From NCBI GenBank assembly GCA_900316745.1, contig ONEB01000002.1:248061-312060 (forward strand): DNA of 64,000 nt, written 5' to 3'. A program made the position numbers and the translations under genes. This document shows, piece after piece, positions 24,821 through 32,974 of this stretch (positions within the stretch are counted from its first letter, which is position 1; every line of letters starts with the position of its first letter). The notes under the pieces are model-generated. The model saw nothing but the letters and a program-made list of their open reading frames with translations. It searched no databases and had not been told where the DNA came from. Origin of the DNA: an uncultured Eubacteriales bacterium. GTDB lineage: Bacteria; Bacillota; Clostridia; Oscillospirales; Oscillospiraceae.

Positions 24821-25716
24821 GTACACAGACCTTTCAGCAGCGAGTGGACGGGATCATCTGCCCAAACTGCACCTATGAGATCAACTCGCGCCTGCAGAGA
24901 GCGGACGGCATTCTTTCCGCCAAAACCAGCTACATCAAAAGCGAGGTCACAGTTGAATTTGACCCCGACCGCATCACGGAGCAGGAGATCGAGGCGCAGC
25001 TTGCCAAAATGGGCTACCCGGTGGGCAATGGGCGGTTTAACCTGCTCTCTGACGCGTTGGGCCTCGTGTGCATCGCGGCGCTGTATTTCCTGTTGACGCG
25101 GCTCATCGGTGCCGTGCCCATGCCCATGGCGGAGCAGGGCATGTCCCTGTGGCTGGTATTTTTGACCGGGCTTCTCGGCGGCGTCCACTGCATCGGCATG
25201 TGCGGCGGCATCATGCTCACGCAGCATAACGCCCTCGCCTACAACGGCGGCCGCATGGTCGGCTATGCGTTCATGGGCGGTGTTTTCGGCGCGGTAGGCA
25301 GCGCTTTGGTGTTCAGCGCGGGGCTGAAAAGCGCGGTGTTTATCATCGCGGGTGGACTCGTGATCCTCATCGGTCTGCAAATGTGGGGCGTGCCGCTGCT
25401 CAGAAAGCTCCGCCCGGGACTCCCAAGCCCCTGCGGCCGCCGTGGAAAGCCCTTCGTCGTCGGGCTGCTCACCGGTGTGATGCCCTGCGGGATGCTCACC
25501 TCCATGTGGTTTGTCGCGGCGTCGGCATCATCCATACCGAAAGGCGCGGCGATTATGCTGGTGTTCGGTCTGGGCACCTGTGTCTGTATGCTGCTCTTCG
25601 GGCTCCTCGGCGACGCGATGACCAGAAAATACAACAAGTACATCCTCAAAGCCAGCACCATGCTCATCATCACCATGGGTCTCATGCTGATGGTGAAGGG
25701 CATACAGCTTTTGTGA
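24817..25716 (+). CDS. HMA domain fused to SafE/DsbD-like membrane transporter
   Basis: 299 residues. Residues 1-70: an HMA domain with GIICPNCTYE. Residues 80-299: six membrane helices of the sulfite exporter TauE/SafE - DsbD-like family, with paired motifs GGVHCIGMCGGIM near 118 and GVMPCGMLTSMW near 220. In copper systems such proteins work with CopA-like ATPases in cuproprotein assembly, moving Cu or reductant across the membrane. Last gene of the TetR-controlled cluster; a terminator follows. Confidence 0.85.
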   Translation: MSTQTFQQRVDGIICPNCTYEINSRLQRADGILSAKTSYIKSEVTVEFDPDRITEQEIEAQLAKMGYPVGNGRFNLLSDALGLVCIAALYFLLTRLIGAVPMPMAEQGMSLWLVFLTGLLGGVHCIGMCGGIMLTQHNALAYNGGRMVGYAFMGGVFGAVGSALVFSAGLKSAVFIIAGGLVILIGLQMWGVPLLRKLRPGLPSPCGRRGKPFVVGLLTGVMPCGMLTSMWFVAASASSIPKGAAIMLVFGLGTCVCMLLFGLLGDAMTRKYNKYILKASTMLIITMGLMLMVKGIQLL

Positions 25717-25761
25717 AAAAGGAACCGACCCGTTTCCTGACCTGGCAGAAATGAAAGTAAC

Positions 25762-25794
25762 AGAGGAGAGGCTTCGTGCCTCTCCTCTTTTTTT
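25762..25794 (+). terminator. Rho-independent terminator of the copper cluster
   Basis: AGAGGAGAGGC-TTCGT-GCCTCTCCTCT followed by TTTTTT. Confidence 0.9.
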
Positions 25795-25862
25795 GCGCTG
25801 TTGCTCCCGAGGCGTCTATGTGGTATATTTACGGAGAAAACCACGGTAGAAAACACCCCGAT

Positions 25863-26052
25863 TTTTACTACCATTTGACTACAATTGACGGCTGTGACTT
25901 GCCGCATTTTGCCGTATTTTGCGTTTTCCATGACAGAGTCACATTTTGTTCACGAAATTTTGAGGTCGGCAAATCGCGGTAAAACGGGGCAGAATACGGC
26001 TTTTCAGGAGGCTGATCGCATTTGACAAAGATCCTATTTTTGTGTCACGGCA
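25863..26052 (+). repeat. Direct repeat copy 2: element right end plus LMW-PTP 5' end
   Basis: About 190 bp (TTTACTACCA... to ...TGTGTCACGGCA) nearly identical to 28329-28517. It holds the LMW-PTP leader (AGGAGGCTGATCGC) and start codons TTG ACA AAG ATC (26023), after which the frame is broken (LTKILFLCHGTRGRMRNFR stop). The first 120 bp of the repeat are shared with copy 3 only, not with copy 1. The interval 25795-25862 and 26053-26178 shows no gene. Confidence 0.85.
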
Positions 26053-26178
26053 CTCGAGGTAGAATGCGGAATTTTCGTTGAAATATCAAAGGTTTTCGCG
26101 ATTTGCGCCTGATCTGATACCCTGTTTGTACCGAATGATTTTTCCTCCAAAACTGTGTGCTTTTGAGTAAAATAAAAC

Positions 26179-26217
26179 ACGACCATACCGTGCACATTTT
26201 CTGCCCGGTATGGTCGT
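26179..26217 (-). terminator. Terminator of the element B gene
   Basis: ACGACCATACC (26179-26189) pairs with GGTATGGTCGT (26207-26217); on the minus strand it is followed by GTTTTATTTTA. It lies 33 bp after the stop codon of the 557-residue gene. Confidence 0.75.
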
Positions 26218-26249
26218 TTAATATTTGGGTTGTCCAACGCATAAGGAAT

Positions 26250-27923
26250 TTATTTCATGGCCTCTTCAACACGACTTTTTATTAGAGCGGGGGTTATGCT
26301 TTCCCAATAATTAACGTATATGAGCTTTATGCCATTATCGCGACTTCTTTCTGCTTTGAGTTTATCCCTTTCCTGCTGCTTTTCAAAATTCTCTTTACCG
26401 CCGAAATAGTCGACAGGTTCAAAATGCTGCTTTCCTTGGTATTCAATAGCCACCTTGAGACCGCAAATGTAAACGTCATATGACATATTTCCATTTTCCG
26501 TTTGAAGGAAAAACGGCCTGTATTGATATATTACATGATAATCATGATAAAGCTTCTTGGTAATATTAAATACAAGCTCTTCGCTTTTCCAACGGTTTAG
26601 CGGCTTGGAGTATTCTCCAAATTCGTAGGGATCATATTCTCCAGCATATGCATTGCTGATCAGCTGACCAGGAATCAGAAATAGGTCGGCATCATCTTTT
26701 ATTTGCCTATCGACGTAGTAGTATGAAAACTTGTTTTCTAATCGCCAGCGCTTCTTTTTGCCTTTCCAAGATAGAAAAGCCTTAATGAAGCCGCGATTCT
26801 CAGGAAATGATAAGCAGCTCGCTCCATTCAATTCAAGGCTTCTGGAATTAGTGTCTTCAAGTTCTTTGCATAGCTTTAAAACGAAAGAATGGATAACACC
26901 TTTTGTATAACCTGCACCGTACTGCTTGCTTCCGTCAATATCAACCATTTTGAAGATCAGAAAATGATATGTTTCTCCGCCATACTCGTCAAATCTTCTC
27001 TGGAGCTCCAGCTCAGGCAGTGCTTTATCAACAACCGGAAAGTTATCTATATCTCTAACATAATAATTAAGACCATGAAACTTAAAAAAGTCTATTCCTA
27101 TGGAATCAAATACGAAGCTTCTTCGAAAGCCCTGATAATTGAACTTAAATAGATCATTGTGAGTCAACTCTTGAATCATCACGCAAGGAAAATCCCAGTC
27201 TCTTCCGTACTGATCATCGTGCATGCTTCTCCAATTTTTAGGTACAAGACGGAAATCTACAATCAAACTATCTTCAATTTTTAGGACAACATCATGGCTA
27301 GATATTCTGTATTCTTGAACATCCATGTGCTTGCAATACATGGTTATGTACTGGTTAATCACCGTGCGGAGAGATTTTTCAGGTTCTTCTTTTGTTATAC
27401 AGACCTTCTCATTTACGATATTCTTTTTTGTTCGACGTTTATCACCTGCGAGATACTTGCGCCGCAATTCATCGGCACTCCTTCTGTAATAGTGCATTTC
27501 CGATTTATTCCTGTCATCAATGTAACTAACAAGATATCCAAATTCGGTTCGATTCATTATTACATCACGGAAAGATATTGTGAATGATTTCCACGATCCA
27601 GCAACGGCAAGCAGATCATAAAGTGCATGAACATGTTTAATAAAAGAGCTTTCGTCTTCTATTGAGATAGATACCTTGTTGATCTCAACAGAACAAACAC
27701 TACTAGGGAGAGTATCTAATATCGCATACACAAGAGGTGCGTTTTTTGCAGTGCTTCCAATCACAAAAGATACTGTGAATTTTTTAAAGATAAGAGTCGG
27801 ATAATCAGGGAAACAACGCTGCAGGTATGAGTTCCTTGCGCTTCGATAGCAATCTATGTCATCTGGCTGTTGATAGGATTCCAACTCTTTCTTCATTTTC
27901 TCCCAGAAGTCTGATGTGCTCAT
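26250..27923 (-). CDS. Unknown protein with nuclease-like (PD-(D/E)XK/Vsr-type) C-terminus
   Basis: 557 residues, the only gene between repeat copies 2 and 3. Base composition is clearly A+T-richer than its neighbours, a sign of transfer. Residues 1-470 have no family I recognise; they are mixed alpha/beta with many aromatic residues. The last 85 residues read NMSYDVYICGLKVAIEYQGKQ followed by HFEPVDYFGG, then a QERDKLKAE helix and IKLIYVNYWE. This D...ExQ-x2-H plus D-x2-K layout resembles the C-terminal domains of Vsr-like and restriction-like endonucleases. No helicase, methylase or toxin partner is nearby. A defence function is plausible but unproven. Confidence 0.6.
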   Translation of the reverse strand: MSTSDFWEKMKKELESYQQPDDIDCYRSARNSYLQRCFPDYPTLIFKKFTVSFVIGSTAKNAPLVYAILDTLPSSVCSVEINKVSISIEDESSFIKHVHALYDLLAVAGSWKSFTISFRDVIMNRTEFGYLVSYIDDRNKSEMHYYRRSADELRRKYLAGDKRRTKKNIVNEKVCITKEEPEKSLRTVINQYITMYCKHMDVQEYRISSHDVVLKIEDSLIVDFRLVPKNWRSMHDDQYGRDWDFPCVMIQELTHNDLFKFNYQGFRRSFVFDSIGIDFFKFHGLNYYVRDIDNFPVVDKALPELELQRRFDEYGGETYHFLIFKMVDIDGSKQYGAGYTKGVIHSFVLKLCKELEDTNSRSLELNGASCLSFPENRGFIKAFLSWKGKKKRWRLENKFSYYYVDRQIKDDADLFLIPGQLISNAYAGEYDPYEFGEYSKPLNRWKSEELVFNITKKLYHDYHVIYQYRPFFLQTENGNMSYDVYICGLKVAIEYQGKQHFEPVDYFGGKENFEKQQERDKLKAERSRDNGIKLIYVNYWESITPALIKSRVEEAMK

Positions 27924-28070
27924 AAATGGTCACCTTATATTTATGTCGTTTTTATTGTAAAGGGCATGTGATGGGCTTTAGACTTGTATCTAATGTGCTA
28001 ATATTATAGCATAGCCTTGCAAGGTAGATGTGTCAACCACAGATGGTAATGTGAGAGACAAATGAAGGAT

Positions 28071-28104
28071 GACGCTCAGCTTTTCCGGCTGGGCGTCTTT
28101 TTTT
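28071..28104 (+). terminator. Orphan rho-independent terminator
   Basis: GACGCTCAGC-loop-GCTGGGCGTC followed by TTTTTTTATTTTT. No intact plus-strand gene precedes it, so it may have ended a gene now lost. The rest of 27924-28328 contains no supported gene. Confidence 0.75.
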
Positions 28105-28328
28105 ATTTTTGGCTTCATGATATAATGGAAACTAACAGTGTTGCCGAGCGTTAGATGCTAAATTTTGCGTTGCCTTCTGACGAGCAGAAACATGGTCACC
28201 TTTTTTGGACAACATTGCGCGTAAAATGAAGGCATAAACGCAACACGAAGGAAGTACACGCGCTCTCTGAAAGTGCTTAGCTCGTCACCTTGTGCTCCTG
28301 CTTTCGACGGTAGTAAGGACCCCTCAGT

Positions 28329-28517
28329 TTTACTACCATTTTACTACAATTGACGGCTGTGACTTGCCGCATTTTGCCGTATTTTGCTTTTTCCATGACA
28401 GAGTCACATTTTGTTCATGACTTTTTCTGCTCGGTAAAACGCGGCAAAACGGGGCAGAATACGGCTTTTCAGGAGGCTGATCGCATTTGACAAAGATACT
28501 TTTTGTGTGCCACGGCA
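28329..28517 (+). repeat. Direct repeat copy 3: element right end plus LMW-PTP 5' end (intact)
   Basis: Near-identical to 25863-26052 and, for its last 105 bp, to 9656-9777. Here the repeat continues into the complete phosphatase gene. Confidence 0.85.
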
Positions 28518-28942
28518 ATATCTGCCGGTCGCCGATGGCGGAGTTTGTGTTCGCGGAGCTGGCGCGGCGGGCGGACGTTTCGGATCGGTTTGAAGTCTCC
28601 TCCGCCGCGACGAGCCGGGAGGAGATCGGCAACGACATGTATCCGCCGGCAAAGTCCTGCCTGCGCGCCCACGGCATCCCGTTTTCGCGCCGCCGTGCCC
28701 GACAGGTGACGCCTGCGGACTACGACGCATACGATCTGCTCATCATCATGGAGGAATACAACCGCCGCAATCTCCGCCGCATCATCCCCGATGACCCGCA
28801 GGGCAAGGTGCGCACGCTCATGAGCTTTACCGGACGCGACCGCGACGTGGCCGACCCGTGGTACACGGATGATTTCGAGACCGCCTACGACGATATCCTG
28901 CGCGGCTGCACGGCGCTGCTCGAATCGCTTACAGATGCATGA
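28487..28942 (+). CDS. Low-molecular-weight protein tyrosine phosphatase
   Basis: 151 residues, TTG start with AGGAGG at 28471-28476. Catalytic P-loop CHGNICRS near residue 8 and general-acid loop DPWYTDDF near 126 are intact; length is normal. LMW-PTPs dephosphorylate tyrosine (or arginine) phosphates, often in exopolysaccharide control, and polysaccharide genes lie 2 kb downstream. The first 10-15 codons occur as broken copies at 9730 and 26023. Confidence 0.92.
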   Translation: MTKILFVCHGNICRSPMAEFVFAELARRADVSDRFEVSSAATSREEIGNDMYPPAKSCLRAHGIPFSRRRARQVTPADYDAYDLLIIMEEYNRRNLRRIIPDDPQGKVRTLMSFTGRDRDVADPWYTDDFETAYDDILRGCTALLESLTDA

Positions 28943-28944
28943 AG

Positions 28945-28982
28945 AAAACGAGACCGTCTCAGATCCGAGACGGTCTCGTTTT
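28945..28982. terminator. Bidirectional terminator
   Basis: AAAACGAGACCGTCTC-N6-GAGACGGTCTCGTTTT, a perfect 16-bp stem between convergent genes. Confidence 0.9.
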
Positions 28983-28996
28983 GCAGTTTCAGAATT

Positions 28997-29785
28997 CTAT
29001 GCCTGCTCCATCCGGAGAAAGTCCGCAACGGCGGCGGGGGAGCCGGCGACGATGTCGGTCTTGCCGCCGTCGGCCGGAAAGACGCTGCCGTCCGTCCGGC
29101 AGCACTGCCCGCCCGCCTCCCGGACAATCAGCGCGCCGGCGGCGTAGTCCCAGAGACTGGTCTGCAGCTCAAAGTACAGCCCCGCGCGTCCGGCGGCGAC
29201 GGTGCAGAGATCCAGAGCAGCGGAGCCCTCGCGGCGCAGATCGAGGCTCAGGTCAAACACCCTGCGCGCCATGGCAAACGTCCGGTCGGCGAGCGCCGCG
29301 TCGTAGGGCGAGGTGCCGAAGCAGACGACGCTTCCGGCAAGCCCGGCGTCCGTCACACGGATCGCGCTTCCGTTCAGATACGCGCCCTGACCTTTCACGG
29401 CGGTGAACATCTCGTCGACATAAGGGTTATAGACCGCGCCGATCAGAACCGTGCCGCGCTCGGCGTAGGCTACGGAGATGCAGCTGTGGTGAAAGCCATG
29501 GACAAAGTTCATCGTCCCGTCGATCGGGTCGATAATGAAAAGCTGCCCGGAGTCGAGCCGGTCCCGCTCGGGCATCTCCTCGCAGAAGAAGTGCGCGCCG
29601 GGAACGGCCTTGCTCAGAAGCTCCATCAGCAGCGCCTGCACGCGGCGGTCGTATTCGGTGACGACGTCGCGCCTGCCCGACTTTGTCTCGGCGAGAATGC
29701 TGTGCGCGCGGAGCATCAGCTCCGCTGCCTGCCGCTCTGCCGCTTCCATTTGCAGGCGGATCCGGTTCAGATGATCAAGCTCCAT
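28997..29785 (-). CDS. Inositol monophosphatase family protein
   Basis: 262 residues. Metal and phosphate motifs are present: FFCEEMPE (Glu), IIDPIDGTMNFVHG near residue 85 and DYAAGALIVREAGG near 215. Such enzymes hydrolyse inositol-1-phosphate or related sugar phosphates, fructose-1,6-bisphosphate or PAP in the cytoplasm. Last gene of the fnlA-fnlB-fnlC-phosphoesterase run, overlapping the preceding gene by 11 bp. Confidence 0.9.
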   Translation of the reverse strand: MELDHLNRIRLQMEAAERQAAELMLRAHSILAETKSGRRDVVTEYDRRVQALLMELLSKAVPGAHFFCEEMPERDRLDSGQLFIIDPIDGTMNFVHGFHHSCISVAYAERGTVLIGAVYNPYVDEMFTAVKGQGAYLNGSAIRVTDAGLAGSVVCFGTSPYDAALADRTFAMARRVFDLSLDLRREGSAALDLCTVAAGRAGLYFELQTSLWDYAAGALIVREAGGQCCRTDGSVFPADGGKTDIVAGSPAAVADFLRMEQA

Positions 29786-30677
29786 TTGCTGCTCCTTTCG
29801 GCGTCAGATCGACGACGCAGATCTCCGGAAGATTGAAGATGCGCGGGACGAAGTCATGCCCGGAGAGACCGGACGTGATGATCATGCGCATTTGGCTGTT
29901 CAGCATCATGTCGCCGTAGTCATAGCGCGGCCACCAGCCCTGCATCGGGGCATAGAGCCCGCCGAAAAACGGCACGCGGATCACACCGCCGTGCGTGTGC
30001 CCGCTCAGCACGAGACCGATGTGCCAGCGCTGTTTTCCGTCGCTGAGCGCGACCGTGTCCGGCTTGTGCGCGAGCAGAACGGCGGGGTGGGGGCTCTCTT
30101 CCAGCGCGGAAAGGACACTGTATTCGCTTGAGGCTTCAAATGCCTCTCTGCTGCGCCCAAAGAGATAGCCGTGCCCCAGAGTGCCGCCGAGGCGGATCGT
30201 GTTACCGGCAATTTCAAAGTCGTCCCACGCCTCGTCCAGCACGATCGCGCCGGTGTCCGCGACGGCGTCGATCCAGTCGCTGCCGTAGCGCGCGGTGAAG
30301 TCGGTCTCGTGATTTCCCATGGCGAAATAGACCTGCGCGATGTCCTGCATGCTCTGCGTGAGGCGCACGACGTAGTCTGCGTCCGCCTGCGTCGGATGGG
30401 AGGGGAAGAGATCGCCCAGCAGCACGATGGCGTCCGGAGACTGCGCCGCCGCTTTCTCACAGAGCGCGGCGTTGCCCGCGCCGTATTCCTTGCCGTGGAG
30501 GTCCGCCACGACAACGAGCCGGACGGGCGCTGTAAGGCCGTCCGTCGGAACGTCATATCGCGTCACCTTGATGTGGCGGCTGCACACGACGGCGGAGATA
30601 CCCGCGGCGATGAGAAGCAAAACCAAAAGCGCCGCAAGGACCTCGGCGCTTCTGATCAGGATTCTTTTTGCCCTCAA
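29775..30677 (-). CDS. YkuE-like membrane-anchored metallophosphoesterase
   Basis: 300 residues, TTG start overlapping the fnlC stop by 4 bp. One N-terminal membrane helix (VLAALLVLLLIAAGISAVV) puts the enzyme outside. The calcineurin-like motifs are complete: VVADLHGKEYG, LLGDLF, GNHETD, LAHKPD and SGHTHGG. YkuE-type enzymes are bimetal phosphoesterases linked to envelope phospholipid or lipid-linked sugar hydrolysis. Placement behind surface polysaccharide genes fits that setting. Confidence 0.88.
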   Translation of the reverse strand: MRAKRILIRSAEVLAALLVLLLIAAGISAVVCSRHIKVTRYDVPTDGLTAPVRLVVVADLHGKEYGAGNAALCEKAAAQSPDAIVLLGDLFPSHPTQADADYVVRLTQSMQDIAQVYFAMGNHETDFTARYGSDWIDAVADTGAIVLDEAWDDFEIAGNTIRLGGTLGHGYLFGRSREAFEASSEYSVLSALEESPHPAVLLAHKPDTVALSDGKQRWHIGLVLSGHTHGGVIRVPFFGGLYAPMQGWWPRYDYGDMMLNSQMRMIITSGLSGHDFVPRIFNLPEICVVDLTPKGAANGA

Positions 30678-31819
30678 GACTGTTTTCTCCAGACGAAGCG
30701 ATCCACGATGCCGGTGTAGCTCTGGATGAGCTTCACGACCTTGATCGAGACGTTTTCATCCGTGTAGTCCCGCACCGGCAGACCGAGATCGCCGTTTCGG
30801 TTCATCTCCACGGCAGTGTCCACGGCCTGCAGCACCTGCTTGGTCGTGATGCCGGCGAGGATGAAGTTGCCGCGGTCGAGCGCCTCGGGCCGCTCCGTGC
30901 TCGTGCGGATGCAGACCGCCGGGAACGGGTGCCCCACGGAGAGGAAGAAGCTCGATTCCTCCGGCAGCGTGCCGGAGTCGGAGACGACGGCGAAAGCGTT
31001 CATCTGCAGGCAGTTGTAGTCGTGGAAGCCGAGCGGCTTGTGGGGCATGACGCGCCAGTCGAACTGAAAGCTGCGCTGCTCGATGAACTTCCGGCTCCTG
31101 GGGTGGCAGGAGTAGAGGATCGGCATGTCGTATTTTTCCGCCAACGCGTTCACCGCGCTCATGAGGGAGAAGAAGTTGGCCTCCGTGTCGATGTTCTCCT
31201 CGCGGTGCGCCGAGAGCAGGATGTACTTGCCCTTTTCGAGTCCCAGCCGCGCGTGCACGTCGGAGGCTTCGATCTGGGCGAGGTTTTTGTGCAGCACCTC
31301 CGCCATCGGCGAGCCCGTGACGTAGGTGCGCTCCTTCGGCACGCCCGCGGCGTTTAAGTAGCGCCGCGCGTGCTCGGAGTAGCAGAGATTCACGTCCGCC
31401 GTCACGTCCACGATGCGGCGGTTGGTCTCCTCCGGCAGGCACTCGTCAAAGCAGCGGTTGCCCGCCTCCATGTGGAAGATCGGGATGTGCAGGCGCTTGG
31501 CTGCGATGACGGAGAGGCACGAGTTCGTGTCGCCCAGCACCAGAACGGCGTCGGGCTTTACCTCGCGCATGAGCTTGTAGGACGCCGAGATGATGTTGCC
31601 GATCGTCTCACCAAGATCGCCGCCCGCGGCGTTCAGATAATAGTCCGGCGCGCGCAGACCGAGATCGTCGAAAAAGACCTGGTTGAGCTCATAGTCATAG
31701 TTCTGCCCCGTGTGCACGAGGATCTGGTCAAAGTAGCGGTCGCACGCCTTGATCGTCTCACTCAGCCGGATGATCTCCGGGCGCGTGCCGATGATGGTCA
31801 TGAGTTTCAGCTTTGCCAT
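30674..31819 (-). CDS. fnlC: UDP-N-acetylglucosamine 2-epimerase-type enzyme (FnlC/CapG)
   Basis: 381 residues from ATG 31819 with GGAGGTATAAGC upstream. UDP-GlcNAc 2-epimerase fold: IIGTRPEIIRL, LVHTGQNYD, HMEAGNRCFDECLPEETNRR, SDSGTLPEE and ERPEALDRGNF. Next to FnlA and FnlB homologues it should perform the C2 epimerisation giving UDP-L-FucNAc. Cytoplasmic. Alternative: a WecB-type enzyme for UDP-ManNAc, made less likely by the neighbours. Confidence 0.88.
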   Translation of the reverse strand: MAKLKLMTIIGTRPEIIRLSETIKACDRYFDQILVHTGQNYDYELNQVFFDDLGLRAPDYYLNAAGGDLGETIGNIISASYKLMREVKPDAVLVLGDTNSCLSVIAAKRLHIPIFHMEAGNRCFDECLPEETNRRIVDVTADVNLCYSEHARRYLNAAGVPKERTYVTGSPMAEVLHKNLAQIEASDVHARLGLEKGKYILLSAHREENIDTEANFFSLMSAVNALAEKYDMPILYSCHPRSRKFIEQRSFQFDWRVMPHKPLGFHDYNCLQMNAFAVVSDSGTLPEESSFFLSVGHPFPAVCIRTSTERPEALDRGNFILAGITTKQVLQAVDTAVEMNRNGDLGLPVRDYTDENVSIKVVKLIQSYTGIVDRFVWRKQS

Positions 31820-31821
31820 GC

Positions 31822-32970
31822 TTATACCTCCAGAAAGAACGTGTCGGGGCGAGCGGGATCGAAGCGCTCGTTTGCCCACATGAGCGTCACGAGATCGTCG
31901 GTATCGGAGAGGTTGATGATGTTGTGGGTGTACCCCGGCAGCATGTGCACCGCCGTAGGCTGCTCGCCCGTGACCTCAAACGTCCAGACCTCGTCCGAGC
32001 CGACCCTGCGCTCCTCGATGCGCGCGCGGCCGGACACCACGATGAAAAATTCCCATTTCGTATTGTGCCAGTGCTGCCCCTTCGTGATGCCGGGCTTTGA
32101 GACGTTCACGGAGAACTGCCCGCAGCGCTCGGTCTTCAAAAGCTCCGTAAAGCTCCCGCGCTGGTCGCAGTTCCTCTTCAGCGGGAACGCGACCTTTTCG
32201 CGGGGCAGATAGCTGAGATACGTCGAATAGAGCTTCTTTGCAAAGCTCCCGTTCGGAATGTCGGGGACAAGCAGCGTCTCCGGCTGCGCGCGGAAGGACT
32301 CGATCAGATCCACGATCTCGCCGAGCGTGACCGTGTGCGTCACGGGCACGGCGCAGAAGTCGCCCTCGCGGTTTTCCTCCCCTTTGAGCGCGCGGATGAG
32401 CTCGTCCACCACGTCGTCGATGTATACGAGCGTCAGCACCGTGGCGCGGTCGTTCACCTGAATGGGCAGGTCGTTTGCACGGTTATGGCAGAACGTGGCG
32501 ACGGCGGAGTTGTAGTTCGGCCTGCACCACTTGCCGAAGACGTTCGGGAAGCGATAAATCAGCGTCCGCGCGCCGGTCTCGCGTCCGTAGGCGCGCACGG
32601 CCTCTTCGCCGGCAAGCTTGCTTTTGCCATAGGGGTTATCGCGCTCGGCCTGAATGGAGCTGGAGAGCATGACAGGGCAGGTGTTTCCGACGCGGCGCAG
32701 CGTTTCGAGCAGCGTCCGGGTGAGACCGAGGTTGCCGGTCATGAATTCCGCTTCCTCTTTCGGGCGGTTCACGCCCGCGAGGTGAAACACAAAGTCCGCC
32801 GCGCGGCAGTAGTCAGAGAGCGTCTGGGCGCTCGTCTGCCGCGTATAGGGCAGGATCGTGATGTCCGGATCGAGTCCGCGCGTGCGGTCCTTGCCGTCGC
32901 GGACGTTTTCCAGCGCCGCGACGAGATTTTTTCCCACAAAGCCGCCCGCGCCGGTGATGAGAATGTTCAT
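31822..32970 (-). CDS. fnlB: Bifunctional epimerase/reductase of UDP-L-FucNAc synthesis (FnlB/CapF)
   Basis: 382 residues from ATG 32970. Residues 1-245 are an SDR domain (GAGGFVGKNL at the N-terminus, YGKSKLAGEE catalytic YxxxK). Residues 255-382 are a cupin (KGQHWHNTKWEFFIVVSG, then PGYTHNIINLSD). The two-domain layout is specific for CapF/WbjC/FnlB, which epimerises at C3 and reduces at C4. Two bases separate its stop from the fnlC start codon. Confidence 0.92.
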   Translation of the reverse strand: MNILITGAGGFVGKNLVAALENVRDGKDRTRGLDPDITILPYTRQTSAQTLSDYCRAADFVFHLAGVNRPKEEAEFMTGNLGLTRTLLETLRRVGNTCPVMLSSSIQAERDNPYGKSKLAGEEAVRAYGRETGARTLIYRFPNVFGKWCRPNYNSAVATFCHNRANDLPIQVNDRATVLTLVYIDDVVDELIRALKGEENREGDFCAVPVTHTVTLGEIVDLIESFRAQPETLLVPDIPNGSFAKKLYSTYLSYLPREKVAFPLKRNCDQRGSFTELLKTERCGQFSVNVSKPGITKGQHWHNTKWEFFIVVSGRARIEERRVGSDEVWTFEVTGEQPTAVHMLPGYTHNIINLSDTDDLVTLMWANERFDPARPDTFFLEV

Positions 32971-32974
32971 GCCC

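Noticed and set aside
26034-26242. Two short minus-strand frames after the nuclease-like gene
   Set aside because: They overlap the terminator and repeat copy 2 and lack ribosome binding sites.
25863-28517. Insertion sequence or transposon
   Set aside because: No transposase, no terminal inverted repeats; the flanking repeats are direct and gene-derived, which fits site-specific integration better.
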